This document shows, piece after piece, positions 27,736 to 36,354 of a DNA stretch of 36,354 nt. The stretch is from Candidatus Aminicenantota bacterium (GTDB taxonomy: Bacteria > Acidobacteriota > Aminicenantia > Aminicenantales > UBA4085), in contig JAFGEN010000199.1 of assembly GCA_016931595.1 (NCBI GenBank), forward strand, positions 1 to 36,354, in the 5' to 3' direction. The notes beneath the pieces are model-generated. The model did not search any database and was not told where the DNA came from. It worked only from the letters and a program-made list of their open reading frames with translations. Position 1 is the stretch's first letter. Each line of letters begins with the position of its first letter. The translations under genes were made by a program, and so were the position numbers.

Positions 27736-28979
27736 GGTTCCGGATCCTCCTCGAGAAGACGCCGGAAGAAGTCGAGCGTTTTTTGGGCCGCCTGCTGCTG
27801 GACTCGGACCCGGTCGCCCAGAAAGACCGAGCGCTCGACCCTGGCGCGGCGCCCATCCGAGACAGCGCAAAAGACCAACCCGACCGGCTTCTCCTCGCTT
27901 CCTCCCGATGGGCCGGCGATTCCGGTGACGGCCAGCCCGTAGTCGGCCCCGGCCGCCTTCCTCACGCCGTCGGCCATTGCCGCGGCCGTTTCAGCGCTGA
28001 CCGCGCCGTTGGTCTCGATCGTTTCGGCCGGAACATTCAACCGGGCCGTTTTGGCCGCGTTGCTATAGGTGACGAATCCTTCCAGAAAGTAGGCCGAACT
28101 CCCCGGCACCCCGGTCAGCCTTCGGCACAGAAGCCCACCGCTGCAGGATTCGGCGACGGCGATGGTTTTCTTCTTGCGGGCCAAGGACCGGCCGACGACC
28201 GTTTCGAGGTCGGCCCCGTTCTCGGAAAAAACGGCTCGCCCGAGACGTTCTCGAAGCTTTGCGGCCAGGGCGCCGGACCGCTGATCGGCGTCGGCCGCCG
28301 AGACGTCCGAAGCCGCCGCGACATGGAGTTCAATCTGCCCCGGCGAAGCCAGGACAGTCAAGTCCAACGCCTGTTCGCGTGGGTACATGCCATCGATCAG
28401 GCTTTCGATTTCGGATTCCGTCAAGCCGGCGGTTTTCAAGACGCGGCGGGAGAGAAAGGCTCTCTGCCGGGACCGGAGGCGGGGCCAGACCTGGGATTCG
28501 CAAATCGCGCGCAGCTCATGGGGAGGCCCCGGCAAGAGAATGACGGTTTTTCCTCCAGCATCGAGCCATTGTCCGGGCGCCGTCCCGGCTGGATTGGCCA
28601 GGACCTCCGCGCCCTCCAGAATCTCGGCCTGTTTCCGGTTGACCGGGGGCATCGTCCGGCCTCGCCGGCGGAACCGTTCCTCGATCGAAGCGACGATGTC
28701 TTCCTGGAGAACGAGCGGACGGCCGAACACAAAGGAAACCGCTTCGCGCGTCCGGTCGTCGCCGGTCGGGCCAAGCCCGCCGGTGATGAGGATGAGGTCG
28801 GCTTCGTCGCGGGACCGACGCACCGCGGCCGCCAGGGACTCGAGCTCGTCGCCGATCACGATCTTCGTCCGCACCGAAAGGCCGAGGTCGTTCAATCCCC
28901 GGGTCAGGTACAGAGAATCGCTGTCCTGATAATATGGCGTGAGGAGTTCCGAACCGACGGCGATGATCTGGATGTTCAT
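27732..28979 (-). CDS. cinA: CinA-family protein (MoaB/CinA domain plus PncC-like nicotinamide-nucleotide amidase domain)
   Basis: MNIQIIAVGSELLTPYYQDSDSLYLTRGLNDLG; LILITGGLGPTGDDRTREAV; C-terminal TIAVAESCSGGLLCRRLTGVPGSSAYFLEGFVTYSNAAK. Confidence 0.94.
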   Translation of the reverse strand: MNIQIIAVGSELLTPYYQDSDSLYLTRGLNDLGLSVRTKIVIGDELESLAAAVRRSRDEADLILITGGLGPTGDDRTREAVSFVFGRPLVLQEDIVASIEERFRRRGRTMPPVNRKQAEILEGAEVLANPAGTAPGQWLDAGGKTVILLPGPPHELRAICESQVWPRLRSRQRAFLSRRVLKTAGLTESEIESLIDGMYPREQALDLTVLASPGQIELHVAAASDVSAADADQRSGALAAKLRERLGRAVFSENGADLETVVGRSLARKKKTIAVAESCSGGLLCRRLTGVPGSSAYFLEGFVTYSNAAKTARLNVPAETIETNGAVSAETAAAMADGVRKAAGADYGLAVTGIAGPSGGSEEKPVGLVFCAVSDGRRARVERSVFLGDRVRVQQQAAQKTLDFFRRLLEEDPEP

Positions 28980-29437
28980 AGGACGAGGCGGATTCCCATG
29001 AGAACCAAGGCGCTTACGGCTCCGGCCGCCACATCGTCGGCCATGATGCCCCATCCGCCCGGGAGCCGTTCGAGTGCGCGGATCGGCCAGGGTTTAAGAA
29101 CGTCGAACAGGCGGAACAGGAAGAACGCGCCGGCGATCCAGGCCCAGCCGGCCGGGATGAACAGGAGGGCCACGCCCTGGCCGACGATCTCATCGATCAC
29201 GATCGGCCTCGGGTCCTTCTGCTTCAAGAGTCGGGCGAAGGTGTCGGACGCGGCCGTTCCTGCCAGAAAGAGGGCGGCCAAGACCAGGAGATAGGGGAAG
29301 AGAGGAAGGCGCCGGCCGACCAGGGCGTAAATCAAGGACGCTTCCAGGCTGGCGAATGTTCCCGGAGCGAACGGAAAATATCCGGCCCAGAAAAAGGTGG
29401 CGATTAAGCCGGCGGCGATCTTTGTGATGTTCTTCAT
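28976..29437 (-). CDS. pgpA: Phosphatidylglycerophosphatase A-like
   Basis: GYFPFAPGTFASLEA; PIVIDEIVGQGVALLF; FRLFDVLKPWPIRALERLPGGWGIMADDVAAG. Confidence 0.92.
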   Translation of the reverse strand: MKNITKIAAGLIATFFWAGYFPFAPGTFASLEASLIYALVGRRLPLFPYLLVLAALFLAGTAASDTFARLLKQKDPRPIVIDEIVGQGVALLFIPAGWAWIAGAFFLFRLFDVLKPWPIRALERLPGGWGIMADDVAAGAVSALVLMGIRLVL

Positions 29438-30789
29438 GGAATGAATACCCCCCGGAGGTCGTAAGTTCCGGAGGACGTGATTTTAACACGCCCGAGCGGG
29501 CTTTTCCACGGTCGGTGTGTCGGCCGGATGAAGACCGCCCCATCGACTTCCGGAGCTTGGAACCGCGTCCGGCCGACGAGCCGGCCCGGCGCCTCCGGAC
29601 GGGGGTCGTCCCGGACGACTTCGAGAATCCGGCCGGTCCAGGCTTTGAGCTTTGACGCCGAAACATCGGCTTGGATTTCCATCAGGACCGCCCTTCGACG
29701 TTCCTTCTCCGCCTCCGTAACGGTTTCCCCGAAGGCCGCGGCCGGAGTTCCATTCTCCCGGCAGTAGGTGAAGACTCCGAGATGGTCGAACCGCGCTTCC
29801 CGGACGAAGGCGGAAAGCTCGGCGAATTCCTTCGGTCCTTCTCCGGGAAATCCGACGATCAGTGACGTCCGGACCGCGGCTTCCGGAAGCCTCTTTCGAA
29901 TCTTCTCCAGGAGACGCAAGGCCCGTCCGGCATCCGTGGCCCGCCTCATCCGCCGAAGAATCGAAGCGGCGGCGTGTTGGAACGGAAGGTCAAAATAGGG
30001 ACAAACGCGGGGGTCGGACATCGCTTCGAGGAGCGCGTCGCTGATTTCCCCGGGATACCCGTAAAGGAACCGAATCCACGGCAGTCCTGTGTTCCGTAAC
30101 AGCTTCAGGAACAGAAGAGCCAATCCGTCCCGTTGACCGCGGTCGCGCCCGTAGAATGTCGTATCTTGGGATATCAGGACAAGTTCCTTGACGCCTTGCT
30201 CCTCAAGGACTTGGGCCTCGGCGACGATCGAAGCGGCCGGCCGCGACCGGTACGGCCCCTTGATCGAGGGGATCGTACAGAAGGCACAGGCATGGGAACA
30301 GCCTTCGGAAACCTTGAGGTAGGCCCATCCCGGCGGTGTGGAGCGAGCCCTCGGAGTCCGATGGTCATAGAGGAACGTCCGCCGGCCGTGACGGAATCTC
30401 CTCCCTTCGACCGCATCGGCGATCCGACCGTAATCCTTTACCCCGAGCCAGGCGTCAACTCCGGGAAAACGCCTCGAAAGTTCCGGTCCGTCCTTCTCGA
30501 CATAACAACCGGTGACGACGATTTCGAGATCGGGTCGCACGGCTTTTTCCGCCAAGGCCGCCCGGATCGCGCCGTCCGCTTCCTCGCGGGCCGGGAGAAT
30601 GAAACCGCAGGTATTGAGGACGAGGACGTCGGCCTTTCCGATTTCGGCGATGAGGGAATATCCCAAGGCCAGGAGGCGGCCGGCCATCACTTCGCTGTCG
30701 ACGAGGTTTTTAGCGCAGCCGAAGGTGACGATCGCCGCTTTTTTCCGGTCGGGATTCCGGCGGACCAGAGACCGTCCGGCGCTTCTCAA
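29434..30789 (-). CDS. rimO: Ribosomal protein S12 methylthiotransferase
   Basis: [27 protein letters not shown]; radical-SAM [33 protein letters not shown]-terminal TRAM-like region. TTG start inferred at the asnS stop. Confidence 0.92.
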   Translation of the reverse strand: MRSAGRSLVRRNPDRKKAAIVTFGCAKNLVDSEVMAGRLLALGYSLIAEIGKADVLVLNTCGFILPAREEADGAIRAALAEKAVRPDLEIVVTGCYVEKDGPELSRRFPGVDAWLGVKDYGRIADAVEGRRFRHGRRTFLYDHRTPRARSTPPGWAYLKVSEGCSHACAFCTIPSIKGPYRSRPAASIVAEAQVLEEQGVKELVLISQDTTFYGRDRGQRDGLALLFLKLLRNTGLPWIRFLYGYPGEISDALLEAMSDPRVCPYFDLPFQHAAASILRRMRRATDAGRALRLLEKIRKRLPEAAVRTSLIVGFPGEGPKEFAELSAFVREARFDHLGVFTYCRENGTPAAAFGETVTEAEKERRRAVLMEIQADVSASKLKAWTGRILEVVRDDPRPEAPGRLVGRTRFQAPEVDGAVFIRPTHRPWKSPLGRVKITSSGTYDLRGVFIP

Positions 30790-32078
30790 GGATAGATGCG
30801 GTATAACAGCCGCGGGAAGGGAATCGTCTCCCGAATATGCTTGATCCCGCAGATCCAGGCGACGACCCGCTCCACGCCCAGGCCGAATCCGGAATGGGGA
30901 ACGGAGCCGTATTTTCTAAGGTCGATATACCATTGATAGGGTTCGGGAGGAAGGTTGTGTTCCTTGATTCGACGTTCCAAGAGCGCCGGGTCGTGGATCC
31001 TCTGTCCGCCGCCGATAATCTCCCCATAGCCTTCCGGAGCGAGGACATCGACGCCGAGAGCCAGGTCCGGCCTCGCCGCATCCGGCTGCATGTAGAAGGC
31101 CTTGATTCCGGCCGGAAAATGAGTGATGCAAACAGGGCTCGAATAAAGGTCGGACATGATGGTCTCTTCGGGAGCGCCGAAATCCTCCCCATACTTGATG
31201 GCCGAGCCCTTCTCCTGAAGCCGGGGAACAGCCTCGTCGTAAGTCAGCCGGGGAAACGGCTTGGTGATGCTCTCCAGCCTGGACGGATCGCGCTCCAATT
31301 CGGCCAGGTCGGCCCGCCGCTTCGTCAAAACCCGTTCGAGGATGAACAGGATCAGGTCCTGGCCGAGTTCGATCGTGTCTTCCAGGGTGGCGAAGGCGAC
31401 TTCCGGCTCGACCATCCAGAATTCGATCAGGTGGCGGCGGGTTTTCGATTTCTCCGCCCGGAAGGCCGGCCCGAAGCAGTAGACCTTGCCGAACGCAGCG
31501 GCCGTGGCCTCGTTGTAGAGCTGGCCGCTCTGGCTGAGGTAAGCCGCCTGGTCGAAATATTTCGTCTCGAAGAGCGTCGTCGTCCCTTCGCAAGCGCTCG
31601 GAGTCAGGATTGGAGTGTCCATCAGCCGGAATCCCCGGTCGTCGAAAAAGCCGCGGATGGCCCGAACGACCTCGGCCCGGACTTGAAGAACGGCATGCTG
31701 TTTTCGGGAACGGAGCCAGAGATGGCGGTGCTCCATCAGGAAAGGGGTCGAGTGTTCCTTGGGCGTAATCGGATAGTCGACCGCGACCTGGATGATCTCG
31801 ATCTCGGCGACCGAGATTTCGTAGCCGCCGGGGGCCCGCTTGTCCTCGCGGACCCGCCCCCGGATGATCAGGGAGGTTTCCTGGGTCAGCCGGTCGAACG
31901 TCTTGAAGAGGGGATCGTTTTCGTCCTTGCTGAAGATCGTGGCCTGGGCGAAGCCTGTCCCGTCCCGGATGATGATAAACCGGATCCGGCCGCCCGACCG
32001 GGTATTATGGACCCATCCCCGGATTTCGACATCCTGGTCCTGATACCCGGCGAGGTCCTCGATGTACACCCATTTCAT
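30786..32078 (-). CDS. asnS: Asparaginyl-tRNA synthetase
   Basis: OB-fold [42 protein letters not shown]; class II motifs [25 protein letters not shown] and [27 protein letters not shown]. Start 32078 preferred to 32117, which overlaps the predicted promoter. Confidence 0.94.
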   Translation of the reverse strand: MKWVYIEDLAGYQDQDVEIRGWVHNTRSGGRIRFIIIRDGTGFAQATIFSKDENDPLFKTFDRLTQETSLIIRGRVREDKRAPGGYEISVAEIEIIQVAVDYPITPKEHSTPFLMEHRHLWLRSRKQHAVLQVRAEVVRAIRGFFDDRGFRLMDTPILTPSACEGTTTLFETKYFDQAAYLSQSGQLYNEATAAAFGKVYCFGPAFRAEKSKTRRHLIEFWMVEPEVAFATLEDTIELGQDLILFILERVLTKRRADLAELERDPSRLESITKPFPRLTYDEAVPRLQEKGSAIKYGEDFGAPEETIMSDLYSSPVCITHFPAGIKAFYMQPDAARPDLALGVDVLAPEGYGEIIGGGQRIHDPALLERRIKEHNLPPEPYQWYIDLRKYGSVPHSGFGLGVERVVAWICGIKHIRETIPFPRLLYRIYP

Positions 32079-32115
32079 AGCGGTTGAATCCTTAACCTGA
32101 AAAAAAACTTCGATC

Positions 32116-32144
32116 ATTATAGGGTCTTACGGCCCGAAAATCAA
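32116..32144 (-). promoter_or_regulatory. Sigma70-type promoter for the asnS operon
   Basis: Minus strand TTGATT (32144-32139), 17-nt spacer, TATAAT (32121-32116). Confidence 0.7.
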
Positions 32145-32150
32145 ATCAGA

Positions 32151-32164
32151 CGGCCTGAAGGCCG
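32151..32164 (-). terminator. Possible weak terminator hairpin after the nitroreductase gene
   Basis: CGGCC-TGAA-GGCCG hairpin followed on the minus strand by TCTGATTTGATTTTC; short stem, imperfect T tract, overlaps the asnS promoter region. Confidence 0.35.
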
Positions 32165-32180
32165 GCGGCGAAAAGCCGTC

Positions 32181-32804
32181 TTATTCCAAATACCGGATGA
32201 CGGCGGCCAAAGGGCGTTTGGCCGGCCCGGACGTTTCCGCCTCCGGGAGGCCGACAGGGACCACGGCGACGAATTCGCCCTGAGGTTCGCCGAGAATCCG
32301 GCGGACGTCGTCCTTGACCAGGTAGAGGATGCCGAGCCAAACGGTAGCCAGGCCGAGAGATGTCGCGGCCAGGAGGAGGTTTTCGACAGCCGCCGCCGAG
32401 CTCTGGATTTCCATCGTCCGGAAAAAATCGACGGTGGAACCGTCATCCCTCCCGAATTGGCTTCGGCCGTGGCGGATCAAGTCGCCGGTATTGGCCACGG
32501 CGATCACGACCGGAGCCGAGGAGATCGACCGGGCGGCCAGGCGGAGAAGAACGGAAGCCGGACGTGGGAAATGGGATGCCCGGGACGAGGCCAGGCCGGC
32601 CAGTTCCTCTTTCTTTGCCCCCCGAACGACGAGAAACCTCCAGGCCTGGCGGTTATGTGCCGAGGGTGCCCGATTGGCCGCGTCGAGGACGGCTTCGAGA
32701 GTTTCAGCCGGGACTTCGCGTCCGGAAAACCTTCGCACGCTGTGCCGGCCGCGGATCACGGTCAGCGTTTCGTTTGAATCCAATGTCCGCTCAGGTAGAG
32801 TCAT
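32181..32804 (-). CDS. Nitroreductase-family FMN oxidoreductase
   Basis: RHSVRRFSGREVPAETLEAVLDAANRAPSAHNRQAWRFLVVRG; SSAAAVENLLLAATSLGLATVWLG; SD AAAGGAGA upstream of ATG at 32804. Confidence 0.93.
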   Translation of the reverse strand: MTLPERTLDSNETLTVIRGRHSVRRFSGREVPAETLEAVLDAANRAPSAHNRQAWRFLVVRGAKKEELAGLASSRASHFPRPASVLLRLAARSISSAPVVIAVANTGDLIRHGRSQFGRDDGSTVDFFRTMEIQSSAAAVENLLLAATSLGLATVWLGILYLVKDDVRRILGEPQGEFVAVVPVGLPEAETSGPAKRPLAAVIRYLE

Positions 32805-32889
32805 CTCCGTCTCCTTTCAGTCGGATCTGTAGAATACACGCTTCACACCCGCATTGAAAACGCCGGGGATTTGGCCTATCGTACCGGAC

Positions 32890-33441
32890 ATGGCGGATAT
32901 CAAGCCGTTCGCCCCGGTTAAGCTCGTTTGCGGGATCATCGCCGGGTCGACGGACATGTTTCGAATTGCCGAGAACCGGCTGGCCGCTTCGTATGGACCG
33001 GTCGATGCCCGGGGTCCGCGGGTCCCGTTTCTCGACACGGCATACTACACCGGCGAGATGGGGCCCGGATTGTCCCGAATGTTCCTGGCGTTCCGTGATC
33101 TCATTTGTCCGGACCGGCTGCCCGACATCAAAATCGAGACAAACGCGCTCGAGGACGAGTTGCGGGAAAAATCCGGGGCGGGGGGCCGGACGGTCAATCT
33201 CGACCCGGGAATTGTAACCGGCGCAGCCCTGGTCATGGCCACGGCGAAGGATTTCGCCCACCGGCCGCCGCTTCAAAAAGGGATTTACGCCCACCTCGAG
33301 CTTCTCTTCACCAAGGCGGGGGTCAAGCGGCTGGAGTGGACGTATCCGGATTTTCGAACGGACGAACACATCCCGTTTTTTATGGCCGTGAGAAAATCAT
33401 ACCTGGAAGCGCTGATCCCGCGGGTCAAGCCGCTCCGATGA
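32890..33441 (+). CDS. DUF4416-like protein of unknown function
   Basis: MADIKPFAPVKLVCGIIAGSTDMFRIAENRLAASYGPVDARG...FLDTAYYTGEMGPGLSRMFLAFRDLI...IKIETNALEDELREKSGAGGRTVNLDPGIVTGAALVMATAKDFAHRPPLQKGIYAHLEL; recognised as a DUF4416-type sequence. Confidence 0.8.
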   Translation: MADIKPFAPVKLVCGIIAGSTDMFRIAENRLAASYGPVDARGPRVPFLDTAYYTGEMGPGLSRMFLAFRDLICPDRLPDIKIETNALEDELREKSGAGGRTVNLDPGIVTGAALVMATAKDFAHRPPLQKGIYAHLELLFTKAGVKRLEWTYPDFRTDEHIPFFMAVRKSYLEALIPRVKPLR

Positions 33442-34306
33442 GGGCGGCCATCCTTTGGATATATCTCGGAGTCGTCCCGCAGCATCCCCCGATGATCCTA
33501 GCGCCGCCGGCGATGAGCCGGGGAATTTCAGCCATGTATGCGTCTTCTCCCTGGGAATAGACGACCCGGCCGCTTGAGAGGTCGGGTTTTCCGGCATTGG
33601 CCTGGGCGATCAAGGGGACGGACGTGAGCGGCTTCCAAGCGGCGATGAGATCGGCCATGTCGCCGCTGCTGAGAGTGCAGTTGGCCCCGAAGGCCGGCAG
33701 GTCGGCGTCTTCGAACGCACGGGTGCATTTTTCCAGGCCGTCGCCCATCAGGGTAAAAAAGCCGCGTTTGCCCCGATTGAAGGTCAGTGTGGCCAAAACC
33801 GGCAGGCCGGGAGCTCCCCGGCGGGCGCCGCGGACGGCGCACAACGCCTCGCGCAGGTCGAACATCGTCTCGATGAGGATGAAATCCGCGCCCCCCTCGG
33901 CCAAACCTTCTGCCTGGAGGGCGAACCCGGCTTCGAATTCGTCCTCGCCGCAGGGACCTTGGGGTTTAAGGAATTTTCCGGTCGGACCGATTTCCCCGGC
34001 GACATATTTTCCAGGCGGACGGACTGAGACGGCGAGCCGGGCAGCGGCCGCGTTGATCTCCTTGGCCCGCGAGCCGAGACCAGCGGCCTCGAGCTTCAGC
34101 GGACTCCCGCCGAAGGTGTTTGTCGATACCGCATCGGCCCCGGCCGCGAAGTAATCACGGTGGACGGCCTGGACCGCCTCTGGATGTTCAATGTTGGCCG
34201 TCTCCGGGCAACGTTCGGGAATGGGTAGAATGGCCATCAGCTCGGTGCCCATGGCTCCGTCCAAGAGGAACGGTCGGGCCGGCGGCAAGTATGGAAAAAT
34301 ACTCAT
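33425..34306 (-). CDS. Homocysteine S-methyltransferase domain protein (MetH N-terminal-like / MmuM-like)
   Basis: LLDGAMGTELMAI; NTFGGSPLKLEAAGL; IETMFDLREALCAVRGAR; zinc-binding Cys in GANCTLSSGD and IIGGCCGTTPRYI. Confidence 0.92.
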   Translation of the reverse strand: MSIFPYLPPARPFLLDGAMGTELMAILPIPERCPETANIEHPEAVQAVHRDYFAAGADAVSTNTFGGSPLKLEAAGLGSRAKEINAAAARLAVSVRPPGKYVAGEIGPTGKFLKPQGPCGEDEFEAGFALQAEGLAEGGADFILIETMFDLREALCAVRGARRGAPGLPVLATLTFNRGKRGFFTLMGDGLEKCTRAFEDADLPAFGANCTLSSGDMADLIAAWKPLTSVPLIAQANAGKPDLSSGRVVYSQGEDAYMAEIPRLIAGGARIIGGCCGTTPRYIQRMAALIGAA

Positions 34307-34319
34307 GGCGAATGCTCCC

Positions 34320-35477
34320 TTAGCTTTCTTCCGGGTCCCAGGCCGAGATTTTCCTCAAGCCGAACACGACTTCGGGGAGAACCATCAGGACCTCGTCGAC
34401 ATCGGCGTCCGTGTTAAACCGGCCGAGGGATATCCGGACGGTCGACCGGGCGAACTCCGGACGAAGGCCGATCGCCTGGAGGACGTGGGAGACATCATCG
34501 GATTCCTCGCTGCAGGCCGAGCCGGTGGAAACGTAGATTCCCTTGGTCGCCAGGGCCAGGAGAACGGCTTCGGCCTCCAGACCGAGAAAACTGTAGCTCA
34601 GGGTGGTCGGGACCCGGTTCTGAGGATGCCCGTTGAAACGGATTTTTGGGATCGCGGATTCGATCCCTGATTTCAAACGGTCGGCCAGCCGGTGAAGGCG
34701 GACCGCATCGGCTTCGAAATGAAGCGGGAGGATTCGGGCGGCTTCGCCGAAGCCGATGATGCCCGCTGTATTTTCCGTCCCGGCCCGAAGGCCGCGCTCC
34801 TGGTGTCCTCCATGGATGAACGGCAGAAGCGGCGTCCCCTTCCTGACGTAAAGGGCTCCCACGCCTTTCGGCCCGTAGATTTTGTGGGCGGAGATCGTCA
34901 GCAGGTCCACCCCCAGGTCATCAGCCTGGAAAGCGATTTTTCCGAAGGACTGAACGGCGTCGGTGTGCACCAGGGCCCCCTGTTCCCGGGCGATACGGAC
35001 GACATCGGCGATCGGCTGGATCGTCCCGATCTCGTTATTTGCATGCATGATCGAAACAAGGGCCGTCTGGGGGGTCACCGCCGCACGAAGGGCGTCCAGG
35101 TCGATCGTCCCCTTGGAATCGACCGGGATGTACGTCACCTTGATCCCGCGTCGCTCGAGGTAGGACGCGGTTTCCATGACGGCCGGATGTTCGACGGCCG
35201 AGGTGACGAATTCTCTTTTGTCCGGCAGTGCGTCCAGGACGCCGAGGACGGCTTGGTTGTCCGCCTCCGTTCCGGAACCGGTGAAGTAGATGGACGCCTT
35301 TGAGGCTCCCAGGGCGGCGGCGACATGGGCCCTGGCTTCGTTGATCAAATCCTTGGCTTTCCGGCCGATCGGATAGAGGGATGACGGGTTGCCGAAATGC
35401 TCGGCTAGAACCTGGATCATTTTTTCAGCCACGGCCGGGTCGATCGGAGTCGTGGCGTTGTTGTCCAAATACACCAT
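34320..35477 (-). CDS. Cysteine desulfurase (NifS/IscS-like, class V aminotransferase)
   Basis: MVYLDNNATTPIDPAVAEKM; HANNEIGTIQPI; SAHKIYGPKGVGALYVRKG; catalytic Cys loop STGSACSEESDDVSHVL. Confidence 0.95.
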   Translation of the reverse strand: MVYLDNNATTPIDPAVAEKMIQVLAEHFGNPSSLYPIGRKAKDLINEARAHVAAALGASKASIYFTGSGTEADNQAVLGVLDALPDKREFVTSAVEHPAVMETASYLERRGIKVTYIPVDSKGTIDLDALRAAVTPQTALVSIMHANNEIGTIQPIADVVRIAREQGALVHTDAVQSFGKIAFQADDLGVDLLTISAHKIYGPKGVGALYVRKGTPLLPFIHGGHQERGLRAGTENTAGIIGFGEAARILPLHFEADAVRLHRLADRLKSGIESAIPKIRFNGHPQNRVPTTLSYSFLGLEAEAVLLALATKGIYVSTGSACSEESDDVSHVLQAIGLRPEFARSTVRISLGRFNTDADVDEVLMVLPEVVFGLRKISAWDPEES

Positions 35478-35570
35478 GGATGGTTTCTCGCTTTCTTGAA
35501 AACGAACGGAAACCTATTTTATCCGATTTCGCGAATAAAGACGAGTCTTCTTATCGAAATTACGAAATAT

Positions 35571-35598
35571 GACCGGCGCCGGTTTTCCGGCCCCGGTC
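35571..35598 (-). terminator. Hairpin immediately after serA, probable terminator or 3'-end structure
   Basis: Minus strand GACCGGGGCCGG-AAAA-CCGGCGCCGGTC (12-bp stem, one mismatch), followed by ATATTTCGTAATTT; begins 1 nt after the stop codon. Confidence 0.6.
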
Positions 35599-35599
35599 C

Positions 35600-36354
35600 T
35601 CAGGTCAAGGCTTCCTTGAGGATTCGAACGACTTCCAGCCCGGCCCTTTTTTGGCCTTCCTCGGCCTGGGCGCCGATATGGGGAGAGGCCGTGACGTTGG
35701 GATGATCGACGAGGGTCCAATCCTCCGGCGGCTCCTTGGCGAACACGTCGATGGCCGCGGCCTTGACCTTGCCGCTCTGGAGGGCGGAGAGCAGGGCCGC
35801 CTCGTCGATGACCCCGCCGCGGGCGGCATTGATGATGACCGCGCCGTCTTTCATCTTGGCGAATTCGGAGGGGCCCAGGATCGGAGCTTTGGTCTTGGGG
35901 ACGTGGAGCGAAAAGATGTCGGCCTTGGCCAGGAGCTCATCCAGCGGCACCTGGGTCACGGCCGTGTTTGCCTGGATGGGGACGACGTCGTAGGCCAGGA
36001 CGGTCATTCCGAAGGCGATGGCCCGGTCGGCCAAGGCCAGGCCGATCCGGCCCGCCCCGATCAAACCGAGGGTTTTGCCGAAGAGCTCGGTGCCGTGGAG
36101 CGTCTTTTTTTCCCACTTGTGCGCTTTCATCGTCAGGTTGGCCCGGCCGTGCTGGCGGACCGCGCCCAGCATCAGGCCGAAGGCATGCTCGGCCACGGAA
36201 ATGGTCGTGGCCGAAGGCGTGTTGGCGACCTGGATGCTCTTCTCCTTAGCCGCGGCGGCGTCGACATTATCCAGGCCGATCCCGGCCCGGACGACGATTT
36301 CCAGGCCGGAGGAGGCCTCGATCACCGGGCGGGTGATCTTGCTGGCGCTGCGGA
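35600..36354 (-). CDS. serA: D-3-phosphoglycerate dehydrogenase-like, 5'-truncated at window end
   Basis: Frame stays open to the window edge (RSASKITRPVIEASSGLEIVVRAGIGLDNVD); GKTLGLIGAGRIGLALADRAIAFGM; INAARGGVIDEAAL; NVTASPHIGAQAEEGQKRAG. Ends shortly after the catalytic domain, no ACT domain. Confidence 0.9.
   Translation of the reverse strand, partial: RSASKITRPVIEASSGLEIVVRAGIGLDNVDAAAAKEKSIQVANTPSATTISVAEHAFGLMLGAVRQHGRANLTMKAHKWEKKTLHGTELFGKTLGLIGAGRIGLALADRAIAFGMTVLAYDVVPIQANTAVTQVPLDELLAKADIFSLHVPKTKAPILGPSEFAKMKDGAVIINAARGGVIDEAALLSALQSGKVKAAAIDVFAKEPPEDWTLVDHPNVTASPHIGAQAEEGQKRAGLEVVRILKEALT

Noticed and set aside
27783-29294. 503-aa plus-strand ORF opposite cinA/pgpA
   Set aside because: Spans two well-supported minus-strand genes; composition typical of reverse-complement artefacts.
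30837-32087. 416-aa plus-strand ORF opposite asnS
   Set aside because: Antisense artefact of a confident AsnRS gene; no domain recognised.
1-36354. Mobile elements, CRISPR, toxin-antitoxin, defence island, tRNA/rRNA
   Set aside because: No transposase or integrase motifs, no regular direct-repeat array and no tRNA-like cloverleaf seen; gene content is dominated by conserved housekeeping families.

Overview
High-GC bacterial window, almost fully coding. I see 25 protein-coding genes, two cut by the window edges, and no recognisable rRNA, tRNA, CRISPR array, prophage or transposase. Layout: (+) ileS(partial)-lspA-lgt-rluA/D family; (-) alpha-2-macroglobulin lipoprotein -> pbpC -> RidA; (-) pepD-like M20 dipeptidase; (+) znuA-znuC-znuB-type metal ABC transporter; (-) CBM9-like -> two M16 peptidase-family proteins -> FTCD -> GGDEF protein; (+) metK; (-) asnS -> rimO -> pgpA -> cinA -> thpR -> plsY -> gpsA -> TPR lipoprotein; (-) nitroreductase; (+) DUF4416; (-) serA(partial) -> cysteine desulfurase -> homocysteine S-methyltransferase. 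The window is mostly housekeeping and I do not see a clear new defence or mobile system. The most notable observations are: a tandem pair of exported M16-family proteins that both lack the HxxEH zinc motif; a membrane GGDEF protein with GGDNF but an intact RxxD I-site; an Lgt with canonical catalytic positions substituted; six consecutive 4-nt stop/start overlaps in the asnS-gpsA unit; two SD-preceded starts for RidA that would add or remove a Tat-like leader; and a near-consensus promoter with repeats upstream of the metal transporter. Lineage cannot be proved from this window; an Acidobacteriota/Aminicenantota-like origin is only a guess.
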